Virus record (IMG/VR): IMGVR_UViG_3300037261_000139
Location: 1-29,149 of that record
DNA from: a virus
DNA length: 29,149 nt
Strand: one strand, 5' to 3'
The number at the start of each line of letters is the position of its first letter. Position 1 is the first letter of the stretch. The position numbers were made by a program, and so were the translations under genes. The notes beneath the pieces were generated by a model. It saw nothing but the letters and a program-made list of their open reading frames with translations. It was not told the origin of the DNA and did not search any database. Below are positions 1 to 7,702 of the stretch, one piece after another.

Positions 1-1
1 G

Positions 2-328
2 ATGTTTGTCATGGAAGGCCTAGAGAGTAAACTTTACATTATCAATCCGGTCATTCTTCAAAGTTCTATGGTTACAGCACTCTTCCAAGAAGGCTGTTTA
101 AGCGCACCAGGAGAGGTCGTAGTCACCGGGAGCCGCCGGGAATGGGTCGAAGTCCAGTACAACGATGAAAAGGGCGAGACCTTTCGTTCAGTGTTTTCTG
201 GCATCCATTCCGTGTGCGTGCAGCATGAAATTGAACATCTCGAAGGAAAATCCTTCATGGAGTCAAAAACCATCCCAAAAGCTATTCGGAAACAACTTGC
301 TAAAAAATGGGGATTCACGTTAGAATAG
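2..328 (+). CDS. def: Peptide deformylase, C-terminal part (cut by window edge)
   Basis: Peptide deformylase removes the N-formyl group from new proteins; it is a cytoplasmic metalloenzyme, and phage-encoded forms are well known. Two of the three family motifs are visible: EGCLS (residues 30-34 of the visible part; its Cys binds the metal) and HEIEH (75-79; two His ligands and the catalytic Glu), followed by LEGKSF. The usual HEIDH is HEIEH here, a conservative change. The first motif (GxGxAAxQ) should lie upstream of base 1, and the visible ATG falls inside the conserved core, so the true start is outside the window. The protein ends shortly after the metal-binding helix with a basic tail, as short phage deformylases do. 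Confidence 0.9.
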   Translation: MFVMEGLESKLYIINPVILQSSMVTALFQEGCLSAPGEVVVTGSRREWVEVQYNDEKGETFRSVFSGIHSVCVQHEIEHLEGKSFMESKTIPKAIRKQLAKKWGFTLE

Positions 329-331
329 AAC

Positions 332-487
332 ATGAGCTTTATTCGGGGAACCATCGCAATTTTTAAATCAGTGCCAAAACCAGTCTGGATCGCCGTCGTT
401 GTTCCTGGCGGATTCCTCTACCTCGGGGCCTTGGCCGCCAGGGAAATTTACAGAAAAATCAATAAATCTAATAAGATAGACCCTTAA
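332..487 (+). CDS. Small single-pass membrane protein (51 aa)
   Basis: An ATG four bases after the deformylase stop opens a 51-residue frame. It has a basic amphipathic start (MSFIRGTIAIFKSVPK), one hydrophobic segment at about residues 18-37 (VWIAVVVPGGFLYLGALAA), and a Lys/Arg/Asn-rich tail. This looks like a one-span inner-membrane peptide. The tight spacing suggests co-transcription with the deformylase. No Shine-Dalgarno is obvious, so it may be translationally coupled. The function is unknown; small phage membrane peptides can be holin- or spanin-like, but nothing here proves that. Confidence 0.5.
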   Translation: MSFIRGTIAIFKSVPKPVWIAVVVPGGFLYLGALAAREIYRKINKSNKIDP

Positions 488-512
488 AGGCAATCTTATT
501 GTCTAGGAGACC

Positions 513-767
513 ATGTACATAGATCTTGACGCCTATTCTGCTAGTAAGAAGGCCATCGTAAGTTGGCTCTCCAGTCGCGCCCGGAAAGATCTAACAGATA
601 ACATGACCATGATCTCCGCCGTCACTTTCTGCCCCTGCATCGTCGTAGGATTCTATGCCGGCGAAGCATTTGGATGGGATGAAGACATTATTAAGTACAT
701 TCGGAGACTCATAGATTTTTACGGCTATGACTCGATTCTCAATAAACCCGAAGGATGCCCGATATGA
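513..767 (+). CDS. Hypothetical protein (84 aa)
   Basis: An 84-residue protein preceded by AGGAGA six bases upstream of the ATG. The middle is moderately hydrophobic and has two close cysteines (TFCPCIVVGFYAG, about residues 38-50); the C-terminal half is acidic and aromatic (WDEDIIKYIRRLIDFYGYD). I do not recognise the family. Its TGA stop overlaps the next start as ATGA, so it is coupled to the HAD gene. An AATCTTATT leader motif lies at 492-500, matching motifs before other unit-leading genes. Confidence 0.6.
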   Translation: MYIDLDAYSASKKAIVSWLSSRARKDLTDNMTMISAVTFCPCIVVGFYAGEAFGWDEDIIKYIRRLIDFYGYDSILNKPEGCPI

Positions 768-1177
768 AAGTAATATTCTTAGATTTTGATGGTGTTTTGG
801 CTCCCTACAGCAGCAGATATGAAGCTGGCAAGTTTTCTTTTGGGCCGGTCGAGAACCTCAATAAAATTTTAAAAGCCGTGACAGAAGCCAAAATTGTGGT
901 CTCAAGTTCATGGCGCAGACACGGTTTAGAATATGTCAAGGACATGCTGGAGAAAAATGGCGTGTCTTCCGGAAGAGTGACGGGTATTACTCCGGAAACT
1001 GAAAATGGTCGTGAACATCACATCAAGGCTTATTTAGATGAGCACAAAGATATCACAAATTATGTCATTCTCGACGATGAGCGCCTAGATATGCCGGATC
1101 AGCATTTCGTAAAAGTAAATCAGCATGTAGGCCTTACCGAGACTGAAGCCAAGAGAGCAATTGAGATTTTAAAATGA
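764..1177 (+). CDS. HAD-superfamily phosphatase-like protein
   Basis: A HAD-type hydrolase of about 137 aa, resembling the stand-alone phage HAD domains related to those of RNA-repair proteins. The nucleophile motif is FLDFDGVL (D7 and D9), the second motif is VVSSSWR (about 45-51), a basic residue lies in the REHHIKAYL helix, and the acidic metal-binding motif is VILDDERLD (D104, D105). It is short and has no large cap domain. The start at 764 is preferred over the in-frame ATG at 755, because AAGGA at 751-755 is then a well-spaced ribosome site and the start forms an ATGA overlap with the previous stop. The substrate is unknown; end-healing of nucleic acid is possible. Confidence 0.75.
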   Translation: MKVIFLDFDGVLAPYSSRYEAGKFSFGPVENLNKILKAVTEAKIVVSSSWRRHGLEYVKDMLEKNGVSSGRVTGITPETENGREHHIKAYLDEHKDITNYVILDDERLDMPDQHFVKVNQHVGLTETEAKRAIEILK

Positions 1178-1389
1178 ACGATTCTAGATTTGGCTATATG
1201 TGCGCCGTAGATTTCGCCTGGGAACTCGGAGAAGTTCGGGACCACACGAAAGTCTATGCCTCCGTCGAGGATCTCAAGCGGCAAAGGACTTGTTGGAAAC
1301 ATTGCGGGATCATAAAAGTTGAATTCAAGCGAGTTGAATGGGTAGAGCCGGAGGATTTCAGTGGCGCATCACAAAAGAAAGAAGAGTAA
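1174..1389 (+). CDS. Hypothetical phage protein (71 aa)
   Basis: A 71-residue protein whose ATG overlaps the HAD stop as ATGA, so it is translationally coupled. The sequence GYMCAVDFAWELGE and the later SVEDLKRQRTCWKHCGIIKVEF recall a small conserved protein found in many tailed phages, with Cys residues at about positions 9, 40 and 44. No function is known to me. Its last 29 bases overlap, in another frame, the following GTG-start gene. Confidence 0.6.
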   Translation: MNDSRFGYMCAVDFAWELGEVRDHTKVYASVEDLKRQRTCWKHCGIIKVEFKRVEWVEPEDFSGASQKKEE

Positions 1390-1513
1390 GAGATCTGTCA
1401 AATGTACGATGTGTACGAAGGTTCGCTGGATGGGTAACGGGAAAGAACGCCTAAAAGCCAAAGAAAGAAATCTCAAAAAAATTCAGAAAAAAGAAATTCA
1501 AAAATACGACTAA
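1361..1513 (+). CDS. Small basic Cys-containing protein (50 aa, GTG start)
   Basis: The GTG at 1361 has an excellent ribosome site (GGAGGA at 1350-1355, five bases away) and opens a 50-residue frame that ends against the convergent minus gene. The product starts MAHHKRKKSKRSVKCTMC, contains a CxxC pair followed by KVRWMGN, and continues as a Lys/Glu-rich helix. Small phage proteins of the type MAHHKR..K...CxxC are common, so this is very likely real despite its length and non-ATG start. A nucleic-acid or ribosome interaction is plausible from the charge, but this is inference. Confidence 0.6.
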   Translation: MAHHKRKKSKRSVKCTMCTKVRWMGNGKERLKAKERNLKKIQKKEIQKYD

Positions 1514-1767
1514 AACTTAAAATCTTTAGCTTTCTTCTTGTATTGGCCGTCGCCATGATGGACCTTCAGATGAGACTTTGAGGGGAGCTTACAGTCGGCG
1601 CAGTAGTATTTGGACTTGCCGGCATTGTGAAATCCAGTCTTGCACCGGATGTGTTTTCGGCAGGCAACGTAAAAGGCGGCCATTTCCTTGTGAAACTCTA
1701 TAAAGGACCATGTGCCCACAATTAGGAGAATAAGGACCACAAACTGGTCAATAGGATTGGATGTCAT
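1510..1767 (-). CDS. Small membrane protein with cysteine pairs (85 aa)
   Basis: A predicted membrane helix lies at about residues 8-28 (QFVVLILLIVGTWSFIEF). After it comes a cytoplasmic-type region with four cysteines, ACRKHIRCK and YYCADCK, spaced like a small zinc ribbon, then a His/Lys-rich tail. Its stop overlaps the end of the plus-strand small gene at 1510-1513. It lies 17 bases downstream of the minus-strand gene ending at 1785, so the two probably form one unit. CAATCTTTAA occurs just before its ATG on the minus strand. The function is unknown. Confidence 0.55.
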   Translation of the reverse strand: MTSNPIDQFVVLILLIVGTWSFIEFHKEMAAFYVACRKHIRCKTGFHNAGKSKYYCADCKLPSKSHLKVHHGDGQYKKKAKDFKF

Positions 1768-1784
1768 TAGTTAAAGATTGTGGC

Positions 1785-1961
1785 TTAAAGCTCCTCGATT
1801 CGCAGCCTTAGCTTATAAACTTGCTCTCGAAGAATGGTGTCGATTTCGCTATCTGCATCTGAGATTGCGTTTTCATTGAGTTTTATAATGAATTCGAGTC
1901 GCTCTTTCTCTGTGATTATTGGATTTTCGACTAACGGCTGACTTTTGTTCTTTTTGGCCAT
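1785..1961 (-). CDS. Small acidic helical protein (58 aa)
   Basis: A 58-residue frame read on the minus strand from an ATG at 1961 to a TAA at 1785. The sequence begins MAKKNKSQPLVENPIITEKE, followed by a charged helix ending DTILREQVYKLRLRIEEL. It has a continuous heptad-like pattern, suggesting a small coiled-coil protein. It is the first gene of the two-gene minus unit and faces the 11-bp repeat array upstream. No family recognised. Supporting points are the sensible protein composition and the neat fit between the flanking features. Confidence 0.5.
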   Translation of the reverse strand: MAKKNKSQPLVENPIITEKERLEFIIKLNENAISDADSEIDTILREQVYKLRLRIEEL

Positions 1962-2021
1962 TCAGTTTCCCGCCTTTCGTTAACCATACCTCTTTTGGTC
2001 CCGGCGGTCAATACGTTTCTT

Positions 2022-2119
2022 TCTATTCATTATCTATTCATTATCTATTCACGTTTTTTAATTTATCGTCTATTATCAAGTACTTAGTGAAAAATTATCT
2101 ATTCATTTCCTATTCATGA
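2022..2119. repeat. 11-bp direct-repeat (iteron-like) array in divergent intergenic region
   Basis: Units of TCTATTCATTA recur with an exact 11-base period at 2022, 2033 and 2044. A second cluster has TCTATTCATTT at 2098 and CCTATTCATGA at 2109. A degenerate unit, TCTATTATCAA, sits at 2069. The array is very AT-rich and lies between divergent genes (minus start 1961, plus start 2224). A period close to one helical turn would place every unit on the same DNA face, as in repressor, activator or replication-initiator sites. Which of these it is cannot be told from sequence. Confidence 0.65.
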
Positions 2120-2195
2120 TAGTTTAAGTGCAAAAAATACCGCCCCGCAGCATATGGTGCATCTAGGATATAACTAGGGGTATCTCCATAATTGG

Positions 2196-2206
2196 AATCT
2201 TAAAGG
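2196..2206 (+). promoter_or_regulatory. Leader motif AATCTTAAAGG before the tape-measure gene
   Basis: One member of a recurring leader motif (AATCTTWWA, then usually GG). Other plus-strand copies lie at 492-500, 10817-10829, 13468-13480 and 24861-24873. Each precedes the first gene of a plus-strand unit by roughly 12-30 bases. It could be part of a phage promoter or a transcript-start element. This is inferred only from recurrence and position. Confidence 0.35.
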
Positions 2207-2223
2207 TCACAGAGGAAGCGATA

Positions 2224-4659
2224 ATGGCCAAAAAAGAGTTTGAAATTAAGGGAAAATTCGATACCAGTGAGTTCGATAGGTCTATTGAGCAAATGCAGAG
2301 AAAGCTTAAGGATCTTTATCAAGCCCCTGATCTAATTCGATCCCAAAATGCGAATAGCGCACGGATGAACCAAGCTGGCATGGGCAACTTTAACCCTATG
2401 AACCCTGGAAACAGTGTACAGCAGCGCCGGGAAGCTGATCAGCAAGCTATTAGAAACAACCAGACGGCAGAGGCCCTGATTCGTACCGCTACGCAAAGAG
2501 AAAGAATAGAAAACAAAATATCCCAAAACCTTAAAGAAAACGTCAGTTTAAGTAAAGAACAATACGAATTAGAAGTTAAGAAACGTGAAAACAGTCAAGC
2601 GCAATCAGAAGAATATCGAAGGCAGGCAGGAGAACTTCAAAAGTTAGTTGGCGTGAGATTGAACCAAAGGGACCAAGAAGAAAGAAATCTCATAAATACC
2701 GCCATGGGAGAAAGAAACTATATCCAGGCCAACAAGGCTGCCCATGGATTGGATTTCGACGAATCCAGCGGTGGCGGAGGCCCCAGACCTCCAGGAAGCA
2801 AGTTTAATACTTGGGCCAAAGGAAGCGGAGCAGAGATGGGCAGCAATATGGCCGGACTGGCAAAATCAGTCGGCATCGCCCTTGCTGTGGCCACTACTGC
2901 CAATATGCTATTGAGCCATTATGCCAGTATGCCCATTCAAACCGAAGCATCGATGGGTAGTGCCGTCCAGAATACGAGCGGCAAGCAGTTAGAATCTCTT
3001 TCTCAGGGAGATGCGATAGGTACTACGGCCTACGACCAAAAAAGACAAGAAGCCATGAAAATGGCCAAAGACAAATTCTACGCCAACTATCGTCGCCCGA
3101 CAAATCTTTCTCAATACATCAGTGCTGCCGGCATGGGATTGACTGAAAATAAACTTGGTCTATTTCAAGGTGCGCATCAGAAATTTTCAGATTCTTATGA
3201 CTCTTCAAAACAGGCAGAATATGGCGAAGATTACCAAAAGGTTCTCGAAGCTAAAAAAGCACAAGATCCATTGTTGAATGCTGCCACAAGTCGATTTCAA
3301 GGCAACAATCAAAGAGACCTGGGCATGCAACGTCAGTTGGGCCTGGACTATAACACTTATCATGGTGCCGGCGGCTATTTAGAACGTGCCAATACAAGCG
3401 GATTTAATGAACGCCAAGGTATCCAGATGTCTCAGGACATTATGGGCGCTGGCGGTTCTACTAGAATGGGACGAGACACAACTGGCGGATTACAACTTCA
3501 AGGTGGAATGAATCTGACCAACATTGGTTCTATTCTTGGTAAAATCAGCGGTCAAACCGGCAATTCCGGTATGGCTCAGCAATTGACAGAGAGAATGCTC
3601 GAAGAGGCCGTCGCCCGAGGTTTTAGTAAATCAGAGTTTACTGACGAATTTAGAAAATTTGCCGAGATGGCCAGCACTATTATTGCGAATAGCGGAACAA
3701 AAAGTTTAACCGATACTGACAGTTTGACCCAAGGGCTTGGACGTTTTGTCGGCGACAATATTACTCCCGGAGGATTGCAGGGCGCACAAACGGCTTATGA
3801 TGCATATCAAGGTCGATCTTCTCAAACTAGTGGAAGAGGTGGAGCAATCAACTACGCTGAACTTGCAAGCAATAAGATGTTAGGCAAATTGGACCCAACT
3901 GGCATGGGCGGCATAATGGAAATGCCAGAAGATCAAGTCAGCGAAAATAGCGTTTTTCTTCAAGAGCAAGCTGCCGAATTACGAAGAAAAGGCGATAAGA
4001 ATGCTACTACAAAAAATGTGGTTTCAGAAATAAAAGGCGCTAAAAGAAAAGCCGATATGGCCGTAGGTACAGTGACCCAAAGTGACATAGACGCTGCCAA
4101 TAATTGGCTTACTAAGAATGGAAAAGATCAAGATAGTTTGTCCGATGATGATTGGGATTCAATGCCAGCAGGTGTTCTTAAAGGAATGGGCGCCGTAGTA
4201 AGAAAAGATCCGAAAACTGCTGCGTTTGCCGGAAATCAGGCGGCCAGTGCGTCTATTAGAGGAACCCTAAAGGGATTTGCTAAAGTTACGCCACGGTCAG
4301 GAGGAGAACCTTCTAATTCAATAGCCGACTCAAAACGCGATCTAACTCCAGCTGAACAAATAGCGGTAGATAAAGCAAAAGCTGCTGCCGGCGCAACTGG
4401 TAGACCAGAAGATGCAAATGAAAGAGCCCTTGGAGCCCTTAATCAAAAGTTTCTTCAAAATTTTAGAGATTATGTGACGGTTATTACTCCAGCTGCCGAA
4501 GCTTTGGCTATTTTCACCGCGAACATGGTGGACTTCCTTAAGAAGAGTGGCGCTCCTGCTCCTCAAACTGGCGCTAAAGCTAAACCCGATATCCAATCTC
4601 AAGCGAGTAAACCCGGCATAATGAAACAGATACTTAAAGCCGGATGGGATAATCAGTAA
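2224..4659 (+). CDS. Probable tail tape-measure protein
   Basis: An 811-aa protein at the head of the tail cluster, just before hub and spike genes, which is the usual place for a tape measure (the rod that sets tail length and is ejected with the DNA). Residues 1-160 are charged and helical with coiled-coil character (for example EFDRSIEQMQRKLKDLY). A Gly/Pro linker follows (SGGGGPRPPGSK, about 180-191), then a hydrophobic stretch at about 205-235 (MAGLAKSVGIALAVATTANM), typical of a membrane-crossing segment. The rest is Gln/Ala/Gly-rich and helical. GAGG lies eight bases before the ATG. The last base of its stop is the A of the next ATG (TAATG). The assignment rests on position and composition, not a diagnostic motif; an internal or hub-associated tail protein is the alternative. 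Confidence 0.6.
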   Translation: MAKKEFEIKGKFDTSEFDRSIEQMQRKLKDLYQAPDLIRSQNANSARMNQAGMGNFNPMNPGNSVQQRREADQQAIRNNQTAEALIRTATQRERIENKISQNLKENVSLSKEQYELEVKKRENSQAQSEEYRRQAGELQKLVGVRLNQRDQEERNLINTAMGERNYIQANKAAHGLDFDESSGGGGPRPPGSKFNTWAKGSGAEMGSNMAGLAKSVGIALAVATTANMLLSHYASMPIQTEASMGSAVQNTSGKQLESLSQGDAIGTTAYDQKRQEAMKMAKDKFYANYRRPTNLSQYISAAGMGLTENKLGLFQGAHQKFSDSYDSSKQAEYGEDYQKVLEAKKAQDPLLNAATSRFQGNNQRDLGMQRQLGLDYNTYHGAGGYLERANTSGFNERQGIQMSQDIMGAGGSTRMGRDTTGGLQLQGGMNLTNIGSILGKISGQTGNSGMAQQLTERMLEEAVARGFSKSEFTDEFRKFAEMASTIIANSGTKSLTDTDSLTQGLGRFVGDNITPGGLQGAQTAYDAYQGRSSQTSGRGGAINYAELASNKMLGKLDPTGMGGIMEMPEDQVSENSVFLQEQAAELRRKGDKNATTKNVVSEIKGAKRKADMAVGTVTQSDIDAANNWLTKNGKDQDSLSDDDWDSMPAGVLKGMGAVVRKDPKTAAFAGNQAASASIRGTLKGFAKVTPRSGGEPSNSIADSKRDLTPAEQIAVDKAKAAAGATGRPEDANERALGALNQKFLQNFRDYVTVITPAAEALAIFTANMVDFLKKSGAPAPQTGAKAKPDIQSQASKPGIMKQILKAGWDNQ

Positions 4660-6599
4660 TGTCTAACAATATAAAAGCTTTCACAAAAGTTATTGCTGCT
4701 AGAGGATCTGGTCAAGGTGAAAATCACCATGTCAATCAGTCTAGCCCAACATGGGTTCTTACTTTTGTAAGATGGCAATATCGAGATACTTTAAGAACCC
4801 CGACCGATAATCCAGATCAGGTTAGGCCTCCAATGGTCATTGAGAATGACTGTGTTAGTGTCTCTACAAACATGAATAAAGGCACGCTAACGCCTTCCAT
4901 GAATGCAACTCTGAAACTGACAGATGTCAACTATGAAACCGAAATTGCTCCCGGCGATTTCGTATTTGTGAACATGCTTAATTGGCAGCGTGACTCCAGA
5001 AGAGTAGCCGATCAAGCTCGGGCCAATAAACCTATCAATGGCGTCAATGATGGTTTTAAGGGTTTCTATAAAGTTCAAAGTGTTCGCCGGTCCCTATCTA
5101 CTGACGCAAAAAGTGGTGAAAAGACAGTCACATTCAATATTACAGGATTCGCTTTTACTGAATTCAATAACACGGTTTACTTTAATCCGAATTTGGTAAA
5201 CCAAAAGGATCTAGAGAATCAGGCCTTGTTTATTGCCGACGTAGGAGTTTTTTGGAGAGCTAGAGTCACTGCGGCTGGCAAACCTCCTATTCAAGATACA
5301 ATCGCATATCTCATTCAAGCTTTCATTGGTTCAGGAGTAAGCACTAAGGCCGCTAAGGTCTCCGGTATGACAGTTACTCCAAATGCACATTTTCTAGTTC
5401 CGACATTGGTAGGAAGACTTCTCGGGGTCGTAGATGGAAATCCGGGTAATCAAAATGACAATCAGCACAAATACAAAACTACCCAAGCTGCAAAAGATAT
5501 TTATCTCTACTTGTTTGGAATTCAGCACTATGCCTCCGGATCGGCGACAACTAATTTGAGCACAGGAATGAATCCTTCTAATTTAAAACCTCAAATGGAA
5601 TTTCCAGGATTTTATTACACGGCCCAGTTATGTGGCGGCATTTCTCTCTTGAAACCTGAATTTTGGAATCAAGTTAAGTTGTGGTCTATTTTGAATCAAT
5701 ACACAAATACTCCATTGAATGAACTATATACCTGTTTCAGAGTAGCTCCTCATGTTAATCGCATAATGCCAACGGTTGTCTTTAGACAAATTCCTTTCAC
5801 TAATTCAGATTTTATGACTCAACCTTTGTCGCCCGGTGCGGCTATTAATGCCCAGGCGAAAGCCAATAATATTTTCGTTACAACATTTCTGACACTTCCT
5901 CGCTGGAAGGTAACAGCTGATGTAATTTTAGATTTAGACATAGGGCGAGAAGAAGCGGCACGAATTAATTTCGTTCAGTATTATTCTAAATCGAATTTTA
6001 ATGACAAAGGTGTTGAAATTTCTGGCGAAACAGCAGCTAAGAATTATATGTTTGATGCCTCTGATATCGAGAGAAATGGTTTAAGGCCATACATAGCACA
6101 AGTTCAATTTGATGATGACATCAATATCTCAGTTCAAAATGGGCCTATCTGGGCAAGAATTGTTGGAGATGCTTTAACTGGCGGCCAATTAAAAATGAAC
6201 GGAACTATGGTTTGTAAGGGAATTACGGAGCCCATCACGGTTGGAGACAATCTGGAATTCGATGGAACGGTTTACCATATAGAGCAAGTATCCCATACAA
6301 GCGCAATCAATCCTGGAGATGGTGTTAAACAATTTAGAACGACTATCAGTTTAAGTTCTGGCATCAATATCCAAGGTAGCACTAAGGGTATGACCTATTC
6401 CGAAATGACCTATTCTGATGCTTATAAGTTAAGACAGCAGGATTGGAAATACAATCAGGTGTTACCAGGAGTTTCCGAAAGTCAAGACATCAAGGGCCGT
6501 CCAAAGAATTTAGACCTGCCACATTCTGGTGGAGCTAAATTCCCTCAACCTTTTACTCAGGCACAAAATAAGAATAAAAAGAATGAGGATAATGACTAA
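4659..6599 (+). CDS. Baseplate hub protein (gp27/gpD-like)
   Basis: A 646-aa virion protein between the tape measure and the spike, which is the standard place of the baseplate hub that holds the spike and starts the tail tube. The N-terminal third is beta-rich, including NKGTLTPSMNATLKLTDV and APGDFVFVNML, a hub-barrel pattern. The C-terminal end has a short beta domain, ITEPITVGDNLEF then YHIEQVSHTS, of the kind seen at the end of hub proteins of other contractile phages. The middle (about 220-420) is less typical. It is coupled to both neighbours by TAATG overlaps. Confidence 0.6.
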   Translation: MSNNIKAFTKVIAARGSGQGENHHVNQSSPTWVLTFVRWQYRDTLRTPTDNPDQVRPPMVIENDCVSVSTNMNKGTLTPSMNATLKLTDVNYETEIAPGDFVFVNMLNWQRDSRRVADQARANKPINGVNDGFKGFYKVQSVRRSLSTDAKSGEKTVTFNITGFAFTEFNNTVYFNPNLVNQKDLENQALFIADVGVFWRARVTAAGKPPIQDTIAYLIQAFIGSGVSTKAAKVSGMTVTPNAHFLVPTLVGRLLGVVDGNPGNQNDNQHKYKTTQAAKDIYLYLFGIQHYASGSATTNLSTGMNPSNLKPQMEFPGFYYTAQLCGGISLLKPEFWNQVKLWSILNQYTNTPLNELYTCFRVAPHVNRIMPTVVFRQIPFTNSDFMTQPLSPGAAINAQAKANNIFVTTFLTLPRWKVTADVILDLDIGREEAARINFVQYYSKSNFNDKGVEISGETAAKNYMFDASDIERNGLRPYIAQVQFDDDINISVQNGPIWARIVGDALTGGQLKMNGTMVCKGITEPITVGDNLEFDGTVYHIEQVSHTSAINPGDGVKQFRTTISLSSGINIQGSTKGMTYSEMTYSDAYKLRQQDWKYNQVLPGVSESQDIKGRPKNLDLPHSGGAKFPQPFTQAQNKNKKNEDND

Positions 6600-7657
6600 T
6601 GGAAAATTATCTTGATAACGGAGCCGTTCTTCCATTTGGTCTTCTTGGCGACAATCAAAGAGCGGCAGTTGCCGGCTTCAATAAAAGTTATAAAAACGTA
6701 TCCCTTAGATTGGGCATCGTCCTCAATACCTATGGCGTAGGCGACGATAACAACTTTTCAAAACTTTCCAATGAGTACGACGTTTTGGTTTTTGAACAGC
6801 AAGAAGATGTTGGTTCTACCCCAATAGTTTATAGGAACTGCCTTTCTTCTGAAAGCTTTGGTTCCATCGCAGACTATTTTGAAAGAACTTTAAGAAGGCA
6901 AGAAACGAAGCCGGCTGGAAATTCCAATACGAGTGGACAAAATGGTGCGGTCGTCCTGATTCTTTGTTTGGATGGCATGTCTGACAAGGGCATTATCATT
7001 GGTCAGGTTACTCATCCAGATCGAAAAACAACTTTAACAGGCAATGATCCACATTTAGAAGGCGAATTTAACGGATGCCATATTGTCGTTAATACCGACG
7101 GAAGTGCCATGTTTACGTTCAAAGGTGCCACAGACAACGATGGAAAGATAATTGACGCAAGTCAGGGTCCTACATCAGTCTCCGTAGAAAAAGATGGTTC
7201 GTATCAGGTTATGCACAAGACCATTACCCAGAGATTCGATAAATCTGGCGATGTAACTTTGACGGCAGATGGCAATATTTCTGAAACTACCAAGAAGGAT
7301 TTTTCTGTCACTGCGACTGGCGGGATAAACCTTACTGCGACGAAAGATTTGACCACGACAAGCAATAATTTAACAATGACCGCTCAGGGAAGTGCTACAC
7401 TGAACATCTCCAGCAGCCTTACGATCATGGCCTCTTCTCAAATGATGGTTCAAGCTCAGCAAGTTCAAGTACAGGCACAAGCCATGGCAATGATTAAGGC
7501 GCCAATGATTACTTTGGATGGCCTGACATTCTTGGGCGGAGCCGGCGGACAACCGCTATTGACCTTGACGGCGCAGATGTTTGGCATTGGAAATTTAGGT
7601 CTCCCAGTTTTAAGTACCGCGATATCAGGGTTTACTTTGAAGACCTTCGCGAATTAA
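6599..7657 (+). CDS. Baseplate spike protein (gpV/gp5-like)
   Basis: A 352-aa spike protein of the tail tip. Residues about 75-145 form an OB-fold-like domain, with NGAVVLILCLDGMSDKGII then GQVTHPD, the gpV pattern in which a channelled beta barrel sits on the hub. From about residue 155 comes a repetitive beta-helix: GDVTLTADGNISETT, then GGINLTATKDLTTTSNNLTM and QGSATLNISSSLTIMASS. A Gln/Val/Ala-rich stretch with IKAPMITLDG follows, typical of the trimeric membrane-piercing needle. No lysozyme domain is present, unlike T4 gp5. Its ATG overlaps the hub stop. A hydrophobic, Gly-rich tip ends the protein. Confidence 0.75.
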   Translation: MENYLDNGAVLPFGLLGDNQRAAVAGFNKSYKNVSLRLGIVLNTYGVGDDNNFSKLSNEYDVLVFEQQEDVGSTPIVYRNCLSSESFGSIADYFERTLRRQETKPAGNSNTSGQNGAVVLILCLDGMSDKGIIIGQVTHPDRKTTLTGNDPHLEGEFNGCHIVVNTDGSAMFTFKGATDNDGKIIDASQGPTSVSVEKDGSYQVMHKTITQRFDKSGDVTLTADGNISETTKKDFSVTATGGINLTATKDLTTTSNNLTMTAQGSATLNISSSLTIMASSQMMVQAQQVQVQAQAMAMIKAPMITLDGLTFLGGAGGQPLLTLTAQMFGIGNLGLPVLSTAISGFTLKTFAN

Positions 7658-7663
7658 TATTTC

Positions 7664-7688
7664 AAATTGCAATTTGCAATATTGCAAT
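7664..7688 (+). promoter_or_regulatory. Triple TTGCAAT repeat with nested palindromes
   Basis: The 45-base gap between the spike and the membrane-protein gene holds three TTGCAAT copies at 7667, 7674 and 7682. Copies two and three form the perfect palindrome TTGCAATATTGCAA (7674-7687), and AAATTGCAATTT (7664-7675) is another. This could be a protein-binding site or an RNA structure ahead of a gene otherwise embedded in the tail operon. No T-run follows, so a terminator is unlikely. Confidence 0.4.
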
Positions 7689-7702
7689 AGATTGAAGGAT
7701 TT

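Noticed and set aside
1919-2119. Plus-strand 66-aa frame rich in Phe/Ser/Tyr
   Set aside because: It runs through the 11-bp repeat array and antisense to the minus-strand 58-aa gene; the product composition reflects the repeats, and there is no ribosome site.
2022-2119. CRISPR array
   Set aside because: Units are only 11 bases, directly adjacent, with no spacers.
2710-3000. Signal peptide or host membrane protein in the tape-measure candidate
   Set aside because: The hydrophobic stretch is internal and follows a coiled-coil region, as in tape-measure proteins, and there is no N-terminal signal.
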